A stretch of DNA of 36,545 nucleotides, taken from Candidatus Gastranaerophilales bacterium. GTDB lineage: Bacteria > Cyanobacteriota > Vampirovibrionia > Gastranaerophilales > Gastranaerophilaceae. The notes beneath the pieces were generated by a model. The model had not been told where the DNA came from. It ran no database searches and saw only the letters and a program-made list of their open reading frames with translations. The position numbers and the translations under genes are program-made. The stretch spans positions 1-36,545 of the forward strand of contig CANPYW010000020.1 of the NCBI GenBank assembly GCA_947588745.1, written 5' to 3'. Positions 24,261-32,842 of the stretch are shown here, in pieces; positions within the stretch are counted from its first letter, which is position 1, and the number at the start of each line of letters is the position of its first letter.

Positions 24261-25943
24261 TTAGTTGTAATTTATATAAATTAAAAATAAATAAAAACAG
24301 TTAGAATCAATTGCAGTTATTGAATTATCGGAAGAATATGCCAGGGCTAAACGACCGTTTTTTAATGAAAAGTTAGTTGATGCAATTGAATTGGCAATTT
24401 TATTTTCGGTATCCAGATAATAAAGTATGGCATTATAATTCCCCGCCAAAATAAATCCTTTTTTGTAATTTGCAGAATGTATGAACTGAATTTCAGTACC
24501 GATATTTTTTATCCAATAATATTTTTCTGAGTTTGTTTGATTATATTCATAAACGGAAATTAAATTTTTTTCATCTTTTTCCGCTATTAATGTTGTGCCG
24601 TTTGATAGTCTTAAAGTACTTATTATATTTGTTTTCGGGTAGTATATATTATGCGAATAAACTTCATATTGAAGGTTTGCTTTATTTAATCTGCTTAATT
24701 GATTATAATCTGCGAAGTAGATATAGTTATAATCTTCGCCAGCTATAAAAGCACCTGTATTAACATTATTAATTTTTTCAATGGTATTAGTTCTGGTATT
24801 ATATTTTTCAACAAAGTTATTGTTTGTTTTACCTATAATTAAATTATTTTGTTTATCTAAAAAAGCGAAACTGTTTGTATTATCTAAATCAGTTTCTAAA
24901 CTTGGGCCAGGCGTAATTTTTGTCTTTTTAACGTCAAAAATTTCTGTTGATTTATCATTGCTACCTCCGTAAATTAAAACATTATTATTTGGAAGCAGGA
25001 ATAATCCCGGATTAATTTTCTCTGAATTTAGTTGAGGTGGAGCTCCATATCTGAATCCGTATGTTAGATTAAATAAATCCGTTAAATTAGAATTATTAAG
25101 GTTTGTTTCACGTGAATATTTGTGTTTTCCTCCTGCAATAAAGACTGTATCTTTGTTCAGATAAATTATGTTTCCGCTTTGTCTTAAGGAAGGAAATTTC
25201 GAATTGTGAGATTGAGTTGAAGTTACGGGGTAAATGCTTATTTCTTTTGTTATTATTTTTGGTAAGCTTGTATTTTCAGGATTATCTTGTTCTTTAATGA
25301 TTGATTTATCGGCGTAATCCTGCTTTTCAGAATATTTTAAAGATTTTTCAGGTTCTGTGAGGGTATATTCTTTTTTTGAAACGGTATTTTGAACGGTTAA
25401 TTTGTAGGGAATTAAGGGTTTGTTAGGATTTTGAAGTGTAAAAATAACTTTTTCGCTGTTTGCTGGAATAAAAGAGCCAATTAAAGATTGTTTGAATAGT
25501 TTTTGCTGATTTTTTTCTTTTCGGTTTTTTGCCGCTTTAAAAGGGGTTTTAGCGGCATCTTTAATTAAAAGCGGAATGGCTGCAACGATTAAAGGTGGAA
25601 ATACAATGGAACAAACACTATACATAAATGTATCATCAGACATTACAAATGAATTTTTTTTAAGTGACATAAGCAAGTTAAAATCGTCCTGATTGTACAA
25701 TTCACTTTCGTGAACGATTTTAAAATTATTGTTTGAGTTGTTAATTATAGAATATTTTTTGATAATAAACCGGTATGTATTTTCTTCAATATTTATATTT
25801 GTTTGATTAGGTTTTTTGATAACATAATTTATTTCTTCATCTTTTTGTAAATAAATATCATCATTTAAAACTTTCGCAAAAGAAGTTTGCGTACAAATGA
25901 AGCAAAATGCCAGTAATACAATACATCCTTTTTTTTTAATCAT
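24261..25943 (-). CDS. Secreted Kelch/beta-propeller-like protein
   Basis: 560 residues with a signal peptide (MIKKKGCIVLLAFCFICTQTSFA, cut near residue 23). Residues about 24-220 include a hydrophobic stretch (SIVFPPLIVAAIPLLI) that might be a membrane helix, then a beta-rich segment. From about 240 on there are repeated blade-like units with Kelch or galactose-oxidase character, such as TVFIAGGKHKYSRETN and VLIYGGSNDKSTEIFD, with further weak blades to the end. Kelch propellers bind proteins or glycans; no catalytic site is seen. It lies 34 bp after the OppF-like ATPase gene on the same strand, perhaps co-transcribed. Confidence 0.65.
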   Translation of the reverse strand: MIKKKGCIVLLAFCFICTQTSFAKVLNDDIYLQKDEEINYVIKKPNQTNINIEENTYRFIIKKYSIINNSNNNFKIVHESELYNQDDFNLLMSLKKNSFVMSDDTFMYSVCSIVFPPLIVAAIPLLIKDAAKTPFKAAKNRKEKNQQKLFKQSLIGSFIPANSEKVIFTLQNPNKPLIPYKLTVQNTVSKKEYTLTEPEKSLKYSEKQDYADKSIIKEQDNPENTSLPKIITKEISIYPVTSTQSHNSKFPSLRQSGNIIYLNKDTVFIAGGKHKYSRETNLNNSNLTDLFNLTYGFRYGAPPQLNSEKINPGLFLLPNNNVLIYGGSNDKSTEIFDVKKTKITPGPSLETDLDNTNSFAFLDKQNNLIIGKTNNNFVEKYNTRTNTIEKINNVNTGAFIAGEDYNYIYFADYNQLSRLNKANLQYEVYSHNIYYPKTNIISTLRLSNGTTLIAEKDEKNLISVYEYNQTNSEKYYWIKNIGTEIQFIHSANYKKGFILAGNYNAILYYLDTENKIANSIASTNFSLKNGRLALAYSSDNSITAIDSNCFYLFLIYINYN

Positions 25944-25977
25944 AATTTCCCTTTGATATTTTAATGTATTATATCAT

Positions 25978-26955
25978 TTATTGAAAATTATTATCGATTA
26001 AAAAACATCTCACTTTATGATTTTGATTAATCGGTTTTAAATCCGGGTGTTCGGTTCTGCATTTATCCGTAACGTAAGGGCATCTTGTGTTAAATTTGCA
26101 GCCTTTGGGTGGATTATTCGGTGAGGGTAAATCCTGTGCAGAGGATGATTTCATTTCATTTTTTGCTTTATTAAGCATGGGAACTGCATTTAAAAGTGCT
26201 TGAGTGTATGGATGTTTGTAATTGGTAAAAAATTCTTGTTTTGGTGCAAGTTCGACAATTTCACCCAAATACATTACCGCAATCCTGTCCGATATATATT
26301 TTACAACACTTAAATCGTGAGATATAAAAAGCATTGTTAAATTGAGGTGTTGTTTTAAATCAAGCAATAAATTTACAATTTGAGCCTGTATACTCACATC
26401 CAATGCACTTACGGGTTCATCCGCCACAATAAATTCGGGATTTAATATAACGGCTCTTGCAATAGCTATTCTTTGCCGTTGTCCACCCGAAAATTCATTC
26501 GGATACCTTAAAAGTGCTTCGGCTTGCAATCCTATTATTTCTAGTATTTTTTGAATTTTTTCATCAATTGTTTTTTTGTTTTTTATTCCGTTAACGATAA
26601 AAGGCTCTTTTAAAATATCATAGATTTTCATTCTCGGGTCTAAACTCGTATAAGGATTTTGAAATATAGGCTGGGCTTGTTTTCTGAATAGTTTTAAATC
26701 TTTTTTATTTTTTGTTAGTATATCTTCATTTTTAAATAAAACTTTTCCGCTTGTAGGTTTAATCAATTTTAAAATACAATTTCCCAGCGTCGATTTACCG
26801 CTTCCCGATTCGCCGACAAGCCCCAAAATTTCATTTTCGTATATTTCCAAATCAACGTTATTAAGTGCATAAACATAACCTTTTATATTCCCGAATAAAC
26901 TGTCTTTTACGGGATAATGCATATTTAATTTCTGTATATTAATAAGTTCTTTCAT
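25978..26955 (-). CDS. Oligopeptide/dipeptide ABC transporter ATP-binding protein (OppF/DppF type)
   Basis: 325 residues. Walker A GLVGESGSGKST, Q-loop FQNPYTSLDPRM, signature FSGGQRQRIAIARA, Walker B FIVADEPVSALD and the switch histidine in LFISHDLSVV are all intact. The C-terminal oligopeptide-transporter extension with a cysteine cluster (CKFNTRCPYVTDKC) is present and is typical of OppF/DppF. It should energise peptide import with a second ATPase and two permeases. None of these (OppA, B, C, D) is in the window, so it is an orphan here. There is no good ribosome site before the ATG. Confidence 0.92.
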   Translation of the reverse strand: MKELINIQKLNMHYPVKDSLFGNIKGYVYALNNVDLEIYENEILGLVGESGSGKSTLGNCILKLIKPTSGKVLFKNEDILTKNKKDLKLFRKQAQPIFQNPYTSLDPRMKIYDILKEPFIVNGIKNKKTIDEKIQKILEIIGLQAEALLRYPNEFSGGQRQRIAIARAVILNPEFIVADEPVSALDVSIQAQIVNLLLDLKQHLNLTMLFISHDLSVVKYISDRIAVMYLGEIVELAPKQEFFTNYKHPYTQALLNAVPMLNKAKNEMKSSSAQDLPSPNNPPKGCKFNTRCPYVTDKCRTEHPDLKPINQNHKVRCFLIDNNFQ

Positions 26956-27057
26956 ATTTTAATTATACATTAATTTTTATTTAAAAAAATTGTACAGGGG
27001 TTAATTCTTTTGTCCGATATTTTATCAAATGTTAACTTTTGTTAACTAAATTAATCC
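26956..27057. other. Intergenic region upstream of repeat copy 2
   Basis: Two GTTAAC palindromes lie 10 bp apart (27031-27036 and 27041-27046), one helical turn, just ahead of the repeat. No gene is seen. Confidence 0.35.
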
Positions 27058-27136
27058 AAAAAACGCAATTATTTATTTTGTATATACTTTATATATATGT
27101 AGATGATAAAACAAAAAGAAACCTAATTAAAAATTT

Positions 27137-27227
27137 TATATTCATACTTACCTTACTTACTACCTTTACTAACACACGAGGAAATTGAAAAAGATTTCGG
27201 AGGAACTTTTAAAGTTCCTTTTTTTTT
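27137..27227 (+). ncRNA. Candidate small RNA, copy 2 (invariant core)
   Basis: Same invariant core as copy 1: pyrimidine-rich single-stranded-looking part, short hairpin and terminator. The promoter-like elements are kept at the same spacing (TTGTAT, 18 bp, GATGAT in place of GATAAT), so this copy may be weaker. It lies between the divergent OppF-like gene and glmU. Confidence 0.45.
27201..27227 (+). terminator. Intrinsic terminator in repeat copy 2
   Basis: AGGAACTTT/AAAGTTCCT (27201-27219) followed by nine T residues, identical to copy 1. It insulates glmU from anything transcribed upstream. Confidence 0.85.
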
Positions 27228-27233
27228 ATGTAA

Positions 27234-27435
27234 AAGTAAAAGTAAAGGTAAAAATTTCCGGCTTGTCTGTGTTTACGCTATATTTAGCAAGTATTTGAAA
27301 AGTAGGTATTAATATCCTCTCTTTACATAATTTAGGTTGATTAAATATTAATTTTTATCAAGTAAAATTGCATTTATTGGAACAATTTTTAATGTTCATG
27401 ACAAAATAGAATTATTGATAGGAAAGAGTGGATTT
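27234..27435 (+). other. Leader region of glmU
   Basis: About 200 bp without a gene between repeat copy 2 and glmU. It must hold the glmU-prs promoter, but I find no convincing -35/-10 pair. TTGCAT with TAATGT at 16-bp spacing is the nearest. Confidence 0.3.
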
Positions 27436-28749
27436 ATGGTGAATAAAAAAGTAATATCTGTAATTCTTGCTGCGGGTAAAGGTACAAGAATGAAATCTTC
27501 TCTGCCTAAAGTTTTACATACCATTTTTAATAAGCCCTTATTGGGTTATGTTCTTGAAGCCGTTAATTCTACCGGTTATGTAAGTGATAATTTTGTTATA
27601 GTCGGGCATGAGGCACAAAAAGTTGAAGAATTCGTACGGAATAATTATTCTTTTGTCAAATGCATTTTGCAAATGCCTCAGCGTGGTACGGGTGATGCAG
27701 TAAACAGGGCTGTTCCGTTTTTAAAGAATTTTGACGGGTATGTAATTGTTGTATGCGGTGATACTCCTTTAATTACGGGCGAAACTCTTAAAAGTTTTAT
27801 CGAGTATCACGAAAATAGCAATGCCGATTTAACCGTAATGTCCGCTATATTTGACAATCCGCAAAATTACGGAAGAATAATCAGGGATGAAAATAACAAA
27901 TTTATTGCAATAGTTGAAGAAAAAGATGCGACGGATGAACAAAAAGCGGTAAAAGAGGTGAATGCGGGTTTATATTGTATCAGCTGGAAAAGTGTTAACG
28001 AAGCGTTTGCGTGTTTGAAAAATAATAATGCACAGGGTGAATATTATTTGACCGATATCGTAAAATGGGCGGTATTAAAAGGATTAAATGTTCAATCTTA
28101 TGTGTTAAACGATAATTCCGAAATATTCGGAATAAACTCCAAACAAAATCTTGCTCAAGCGTTTAAAATTATGAATAAAAAGTCGCTTGAAAGATTGATG
28201 TCAGAAGGGGTTCAAATTACGGATGCGGATTCCGTTTATATTTCGCCCGAAACAACAATAGGTGCGGATACGATTGTTCTTCCCAATGTTTATATTTCCG
28301 GTAAAAACGAAATCGGAAAGAATTGTAAAATAGGGCCTTTTGCACATATCAGAGATGGTGCCGTTATAGGAAATAATGTCAGAATAGGTAATTTTGTAGA
28401 AATAAAAAAATCGGTAATAAAAGATAATACAAATGTATCTCATTTAAGCTATATAGGTGATTCGGAGCTGGGTTCGCACGTTAATATAGGGGCGGGAACA
28501 ATAACCGCAAATTATAATCCGATTACAAAAGTAAAGAGTAAAACAATTATAAAAGACGGTGCAAATACAGGGTCGAATTCGGTTCTTGTTGCACCCGTTA
28601 CGATTAACGAAATGGCGTCAATCGGGGCAGGGAGCGTTATTACAAAGGATGTTGAAGAATATGCACTTGCGGTTACGAGAAGTCCGGTGAAAATAATATC
28701 AAATTGGGTAAAAAGAAAGATTGAACAATATGTTGGAGGTAATAAATAA
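27436..28749 (+). CDS. glmU: Bifunctional UDP-N-acetylglucosamine pyrophosphorylase / glucosamine-1-phosphate N-acetyltransferase
   Basis: 437 residues from the ATG at 27436, which has GGAAAGAG upstream; an in-frame TTG at 27415 is less likely. It makes UDP-GlcNAc for peptidoglycan and lipopolysaccharide. The N-terminal uridylyltransferase has LAAGKGTRMKSSLPKVLH (11-28), QRGTGDAV and VCGDTPLI. The C-terminal left-handed beta-helix acetyltransferase has hexapeptide repeats and the GlmU motifs KKSVI, HLSYIGD and NIGAGTITANYNP. Length is near the usual ~450. The prs start codon overlaps its stop by one base (TAATG), the conserved glmU-prs pairing. Confidence 0.96.
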   Translation: MVNKKVISVILAAGKGTRMKSSLPKVLHTIFNKPLLGYVLEAVNSTGYVSDNFVIVGHEAQKVEEFVRNNYSFVKCILQMPQRGTGDAVNRAVPFLKNFDGYVIVVCGDTPLITGETLKSFIEYHENSNADLTVMSAIFDNPQNYGRIIRDENNKFIAIVEEKDATDEQKAVKEVNAGLYCISWKSVNEAFACLKNNNAQGEYYLTDIVKWAVLKGLNVQSYVLNDNSEIFGINSKQNLAQAFKIMNKKSLERLMSEGVQITDADSVYISPETTIGADTIVLPNVYISGKNEIGKNCKIGPFAHIRDGAVIGNNVRIGNFVEIKKSVIKDNTNVSHLSYIGDSELGSHVNIGAGTITANYNPITKVKSKTIIKDGANTGSNSVLVAPVTINEMASIGAGSVITKDVEEYALAVTRSPVKIISNWVKRKIEQYVGGNK

Positions 28750-29759
28750 TGGAATTAGAATTAGCGTTTCCTCAGGGTACGAAAACGATTAATCCGACTC
28801 ATGATATAAAGTTATTTTCAGGTCGTTCCAATATAAAATTGGCAGAAGAAATAGCCGAATATTTAGGAACGACGGTAGGCCCGATGATTGTTAAAAATTT
28901 CGCTGACGGTGAAATATACGTTCAGGTTCAGGAAAGTATAAGAGGCGATGACGTATTTATTGTTCAACCCGTTTGTAATCCCGTAAACGAAAACCTGATG
29001 GAACTTTTAATAATGATTGATGCATTTAAAAGAGCCAGTGCAAAGTCAATCACTGCCGTAATTCCGTATTACGGCTACGCAAGACAGGACAGAAAAACAT
29101 CGGGCAGAGAAGCTATTACTGCAAAGCTTGTTGCCGATTTGCTCACGACTGCGGGTGCCGACAGAATTTTGGCAATGGATTTGCATACCGGACAAATTCA
29201 GGGCTTTTTTAATATATTGGTTGATCATATTTATGCTACATCGGTTATTGTGGATTATGTAAAAAGATTAAATATTCCGAAAGATGATTTGGTTGTTGTA
29301 AGTCCGGATATGGGCGGAGTTACACGTTCAAGATATTTTGCAAAACAGCTGGATTTACCTATGGCAATCATTGATAAACGTAGAAATCGTCATAATGAAG
29401 CAATTGCAGTTAATGTAATCGGTGATATTACAGAAAAGACCTGCATTATGTATGATGATATTATCGATACGGCAGGTACTATTTGCGGGGCGGCTCAATT
29501 ATTAAAAGAAAAAGGTGCAAGAGATGTATATGTTTGTGCTACTCATCCCGTATTTTCGGGGCCGGCACTCGAAAGACTCGAAAAATCTCCGATTAAAGAG
29601 GTTGTTGTTACAAATACCATTCCGCTGAATAAGAGTTTCTTACCCGAAAAAATCACACAACTCAGTGTAGCACCGTTGTTGGGTGAAGCTATTTCAAGAA
29701 TTCACGACGGCGAATCGGTAAGTTCATTATTCGGTTTTGAAAAAGAGTATGATAAGTAA
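28749..29759 (+). CDS. prs: Ribose-phosphate pyrophosphokinase (PRPP synthetase)
   Basis: 336 residues. It converts ribose 5-phosphate and ATP to PRPP for nucleotide, histidine and tryptophan synthesis. Visible motifs are FADGEIYVQV, VIPYYGYARQDRK (ATP-binding flexible-loop region), LDLHTGQIQGFF-type metal site (MDLHTGQIQGFF here) and the PRPP loop MYDDIIDTAGT. It carries a short N-terminal extension (about 20 residues before IKLFSG) compared with the ~315-residue norm. Its ATG shares one base with the glmU stop. GGAGGT about 8 nt upstream, inside glmU, provides the ribosome site. Confidence 0.96.
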   Translation: MELELAFPQGTKTINPTHDIKLFSGRSNIKLAEEIAEYLGTTVGPMIVKNFADGEIYVQVQESIRGDDVFIVQPVCNPVNENLMELLIMIDAFKRASAKSITAVIPYYGYARQDRKTSGREAITAKLVADLLTTAGADRILAMDLHTGQIQGFFNILVDHIYATSVIVDYVKRLNIPKDDLVVVSPDMGGVTRSRYFAKQLDLPMAIIDKRRNRHNEAIAVNVIGDITEKTCIMYDDIIDTAGTICGAAQLLKEKGARDVYVCATHPVFSGPALERLEKSPIKEVVVTNTIPLNKSFLPEKITQLSVAPLLGEAISRIHDGESVSSLFGFEKEYDK

Positions 29760-29816
29760 AAAAGTAATATGAACGAAATCTGAAATTTAGATGAAAGTTA
29801 GATGAAAGTAATAATA

Positions 29817-29850
29817 AAAGACCCGCATTTAATGCTTAATGCGGGTCTTT
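29817..29850. terminator. Bidirectional intrinsic terminator between prs and a convergent gene
   Basis: A perfect 13-bp stem, AAAGACCCGCATT (29817-29829) and its complement (29838-29850), with an 8-nt loop. T-rich sequence follows on the minus strand as well. It ends glmU-prs and the convergent gene at 29861. Confidence 0.9.
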
Positions 29851-29860
29851 CGGTTTAAAT

Positions 29861-30466
29861 TTATTTTTGATTTTTTTCTCTTAATTTTAAAACCACAACA
29901 CCGTTTTCTTCAATCAAAAAGTCATCACCTTTTTTAATATACGGCAGCGGAGTTGATTTATACAAATTTTGACCTGCCGATTTAATTCTTGTTTCATTTT
30001 CATTAGGTGAAAGAATACCCTTTGCTACGGCAACGCCTTGCGAAAATCCCGGAACTTTAAGTATTGCACCTGCTATTGTAACGCCGGCTTTTTCTGCCAT
30101 TTCCTGCATATCTTTAGGCTCAGAAATTCTCATTGTACCCGTAAATTTTTCTTTAACGGGTATATCATTGATTGCTTTAAGCTGAATTTTGAAGTATCCG
30201 TTGCGTTTGCCACGTTTCGGATGTATATATTCGGTTAATTCTATTGTTAATTTATCCTGTTTTTTTATGGTAATATCATTCAGTTCATAATCTTTAAAAG
30301 ATAGTAATTCTATTGTTTTATCGTTATTAACGTCCTGAATGCCAAAAGAAACTGGTGTTACGGCATATATATTTGTGGGAACAATATCTGCTTGAGCGAG
30401 TGCGGATTGATTTAAAATGCTGATAAAAGTGAATAAGAAACAAAAGACTTGTAAAATTTTTTTCAT
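29861..30466 (-). CDS. Secreted protein of unknown function
   Basis: 201 residues with a signal peptide (MKKILQVFCFLFTFISILNQSALA, cut near residue 24). A beta-rich segment (about 50-110) contains the basic patch HPKRGKRNGYFKI. A glycine/alanine-rich helical segment (about 125-155) follows, then a short C-terminal beta part. I recognise no catalytic motif. It is monocistronic: convergent with prs across a shared terminator and divergent from the radical SAM gene. Confidence 0.7.
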   Translation of the reverse strand: MKKILQVFCFLFTFISILNQSALAQADIVPTNIYAVTPVSFGIQDVNNDKTIELLSFKDYELNDITIKKQDKLTIELTEYIHPKRGKRNGYFKIQLKAINDIPVKEKFTGTMRISEPKDMQEMAEKAGVTIAGAILKVPGFSQGVAVAKGILSPNENETRIKSAGQNLYKSTPLPYIKKGDDFLIEENGVVVLKLREKNQK

Positions 30467-30541
30467 ATTTAACTACTCCAATAAAAAAATTATATCATCT
30501 TTATTTTATAATAGGAAGGGTAGAAATGTAAGGTAATAAAA

Positions 30542-31516
30542 ATGATTTATAAAAGCTGCCAGTGGGTAAACAGGGGTATAGAGTTCAGACGTGATTCTTT
30601 AAGAATATGCTGCTATGGATATTTGCAAGGGCGAGAAACCGAGTATCAGACGACAATTAAAGAAGATTACCATGGCGAGCTTTTAGATTGGAATGAAATA
30701 TTTAAAATAAAAGAAGAGCTGAAAAATCAGCATAAACTGGGTATTTATCTTGATGCTTGTAAGGATTGCATATATTTACACGAGGATGACTGGGATGAAG
30801 AAAATTATATCAATCATTTTACCTTAAATCATTGGTCAAAATGCAACTGTAACTGCATATATTGTTATACAAAAGATGATAAAAAAGCTTTTAATTCGTT
30901 TAAAGAGTATCCTTTGTATCCGATAATAAAAGATATGTTTAATAAAGAGGTAATCAAGAAAACGGAGAGTTCCTGTATCATATTCGGTGGTGGAGAGCCT
31001 ACCATATTAAAGGACTTTGATAAACTTATTGATTTATTTCTTGAAAAAGGCTGTAAGAATATAAGAATTAATTCTTCGGGTATAAAGTATTCAAAAAGTA
31101 TTGAAAAGGGGCTTAAACTTGGGGCAATAAGCCTTGTGATATCAACGGATGCCGGGTGTCAAAAGACTTATGAGCGGATTAAACAGGTTCGAGCATACAA
31201 AAAAGTTTGGGAAAATATACGTAAATATGCGGAAGCTCAATGCAAAGATAATTTGATGAAAGTTAAATTTATATTGTATCCGGATGTGAATGATACTTAT
31301 GAAGAAATTGATAAATGGTTTGATGAAGTTATAAAAAACGGAGTAAAAGCCGTCAGTTTAAGCGTTGAGCAGGATTGGTTCAATACTCACCAGCCTAAAT
31401 TTACGCCTAAAATATATGAACAGATAGCTTATATGGAAAAACGTGCAAAGGAATTAAATCTGGATATGGAGATTTATTGCGAGGCACTTGCGGTGTTAAG
31501 AGAGCATAAAAATTAG
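30542..31516 (+). CDS. Radical SAM protein with cysteine-rich N-terminal region
   Basis: 324 residues. The radical SAM cluster motif CxxxCxxC is C101-x3-C105-x2-C108, in KCNCNCIYCY. The SAM-binding GGGEPT motif lies at about 145-150, and the partial TIM barrel continues (IRINSSGIKYS, LVISTDAG). Before the core, residues 1-80 hold five cysteines (6, 23, 24, 73, 76), with a CKDC pair at 73-76. These could bind an auxiliary iron-sulphur cluster, here N-terminal rather than C-terminal as in SPASM proteins. No peptide precursor or other substrate gene is evident nearby. AAGG about 8 nt before the ATG serves as ribosome site. Confidence 0.85.
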   Translation: MIYKSCQWVNRGIEFRRDSLRICCYGYLQGRETEYQTTIKEDYHGELLDWNEIFKIKEELKNQHKLGIYLDACKDCIYLHEDDWDEENYINHFTLNHWSKCNCNCIYCYTKDDKKAFNSFKEYPLYPIIKDMFNKEVIKKTESSCIIFGGGEPTILKDFDKLIDLFLEKGCKNIRINSSGIKYSKSIEKGLKLGAISLVISTDAGCQKTYERIKQVRAYKKVWENIRKYAEAQCKDNLMKVKFILYPDVNDTYEEIDKWFDEVIKNGVKAVSLSVEQDWFNTHQPKFTPKIYEQIAYMEKRAKELNLDMEIYCEALAVLREHKN

Positions 31517-31581
31517 AGTTTTTAGTTTCTGTTATTTTTTATAAATATAGTAAATAATTTTTATAGCGTAATGCTTACAAA

Positions 31582-31935
31582 TCAGCATTCAATGATGTCG
31601 TTATTGTCATCAATTTGAACGATTGCGGGTTTAAATGTTGCGGCTTCTTCTTTTGTCATTTGAGCGTAGGCACAAATAATAATTTTATCTCCCACCTGAA
31701 CTTTTCTTGCAGCTGCACCGTTCAGGCAAAAATCTTTGTTTCCGGGCTTTCCGGCAATAATATAAGTTTGAAATCTTTCGCCGTTATTAATGTTTAGAAT
31801 ATCGACTTTCTGACCTTCCATAAGATTTGCTTTATCCAAAATGAGCTTGTCTATTGTAATAGAGCCAACATAATTAAGATTAGCGTCCGTAACGGTTGCA
31901 CGATGTATTTTTGAATATAAAAAATTAAGAAGCAT
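31582..31935 (-). CDS. panD: Aspartate 1-decarboxylase (pyruvoyl enzyme precursor)
   Basis: 117 residues. It decarboxylates L-aspartate to beta-alanine for pantothenate and CoA synthesis. The self-cleavage site is G24-S25 in NYVGSIT, where Ser25 becomes the pyruvoyl group. K9 and the NGAAAR segment are conserved. Length is normal (about 115-126). The other pantothenate genes (panB, panC) are not in the window. It is convergent with the radical SAM gene and 58 bp downstream of the pseudouridine synthase gene. Confidence 0.95.
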   Translation of the reverse strand: MLLNFLYSKIHRATVTDANLNYVGSITIDKLILDKANLMEGQKVDILNINNGERFQTYIIAGKPGNKDFCLNGAAARKVQVGDKIIICAYAQMTKEEAATFKPAIVQIDDNNDIIEC

Positions 31936-31993
31936 AATAATCTCGTATATAGTTTAATATTTGTAATTACAGAGATATTTTAACAAAAACAAA

Positions 31994-32740
31994 CTATTTT
32001 GAATTAATTTTGTTTAATTTCTTTAAATAATTTTTTATTTCCTGAAGTTGTTTGGGTTTTATATACTTAAATTCGCCTTTTTTGAGTCCCGAAAGGTCAA
32101 TCGGGCCGATTGCGGTTCTTTTAAGTGATATTACGGGATGACCCAAAATATCGAGCATTTTACGGATTTGACGGTTTAACCCCTGATACAAAACAATTTC
32201 CAGAACGGTATTTTTATCTTCAAAGTCAATAATTTGGGCATAAGCGTATGCAATTTGCCCTTTTTCGATTTCGATACCTTTTTCCATAAGAGTTAAATCA
32301 TTTAATGTTAATTTGCCTTTGGCACAAACTCTGTATGTTTTGGGAACTTTTACGGCAGGATGAGAAAGTTCGTTTATAAAATTGCCGTCATTAGTTAGAA
32401 CCAAAAGTCCGGTCGAGTCTTTATCCAGCCTGCCAACGGGTTTTAAATTTTGAACTTCTTCTGGGAGTATGTCATATATGGTTTTTCTGCCTTTTTCATC
32501 CTCCATTGTGGTAATGTAGCCGGCAGGTTTATAGTATCTTATATAAGTGAGTGTTTCAGGTTTTATCGGTTGATTTCCAATCATAACTCTGTCTTTTGTG
32601 CTGATTTGGCAGCCCAATTCGGTTATAACAATTCCGTTAACACGCACTTTGCCGCTTGATATATATTCATCGGCTTTACGTCTGGAACAAAATCCTGTTA
32701 ATGCTATATATTTATTTAATCTTATTTTTTCATTTCTCAT
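31994..32740 (-). CDS. RsuA/RluB/RluE/RluF-family pseudouridine synthase
   Basis: 248 residues from the ATG at 32740 (MRNEKIRLNKYIALTG). A longer in-frame start at 32830 adds a 30-residue hydrophobic stretch that does not fit the family and lacks a ribosome site. An N-terminal S4 RNA-binding domain (about 6-60, NKYIALTGFCSRRKADEYI) precedes the catalytic domain. The catalytic domain has GRLDKDSTGLLVLTNDG with the catalytic aspartate, and GLNRQIRKM. It isomerises a uridine in rRNA; the exact site (RsuA for 16S, RluB/E/F for 23S or tRNA) cannot be decided by eye. Confidence 0.92.
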   Translation of the reverse strand: MRNEKIRLNKYIALTGFCSRRKADEYISSGKVRVNGIVITELGCQISTKDRVMIGNQPIKPETLTYIRYYKPAGYITTMEDEKGRKTIYDILPEEVQNLKPVGRLDKDSTGLLVLTNDGNFINELSHPAVKVPKTYRVCAKGKLTLNDLTLMEKGIEIEKGQIAYAYAQIIDFEDKNTVLEIVLYQGLNRQIRKMLDILGHPVISLKRTAIGPIDLSGLKKGEFKYIKPKQLQEIKNYLKKLNKINSK

Positions 32741-32792
32741 GGTTTTTATGATACAGGGATAAAATTCAAATATCAAGAAAAATAAGATATAA

Positions 32793-32821
32793 TTGTTCAA
32801 ACTTAATAATCGTGATATACT
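32793..32821 (+). promoter_or_regulatory. Promoter of the PPIase-aminopeptidase-SpoU operon
   Basis: TTGTTC (32793-32798), 17-bp spacer, TATACT (32816-32821) with an extended -10 TG at 32813-32814. The start near 32828 gives a very short leader that carries AAGGAG at 32831-32836. Confidence 0.6.
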
Positions 32822-32842
32822 TTTTGACAAAAGGAGAAAAAT

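Larger units (their letters stand above)
27058..27233 (+). repeat. 176-bp intergenic repeat, copy 2
   Basis: Second copy of 24062-24237, about 3 kb away and in the same orientation. The 97 nt at 27137-27233 are identical to copy 1. Sequence before and after the repeat is unrelated to that of copy 1. Confidence 0.9.

Noticed and set aside
31570-31589. AATGCT/AGCATT hairpin at the end of panD
   Set aside because: Only a 6-bp stem with no T-run on either strand; too weak to call a terminator.
32741-32830. 30-residue N-terminal extension of the pseudouridine synthase
   Set aside because: Hydrophobic, unlike the family, no ribosome site, and it would run into the promoter of the divergent operon.
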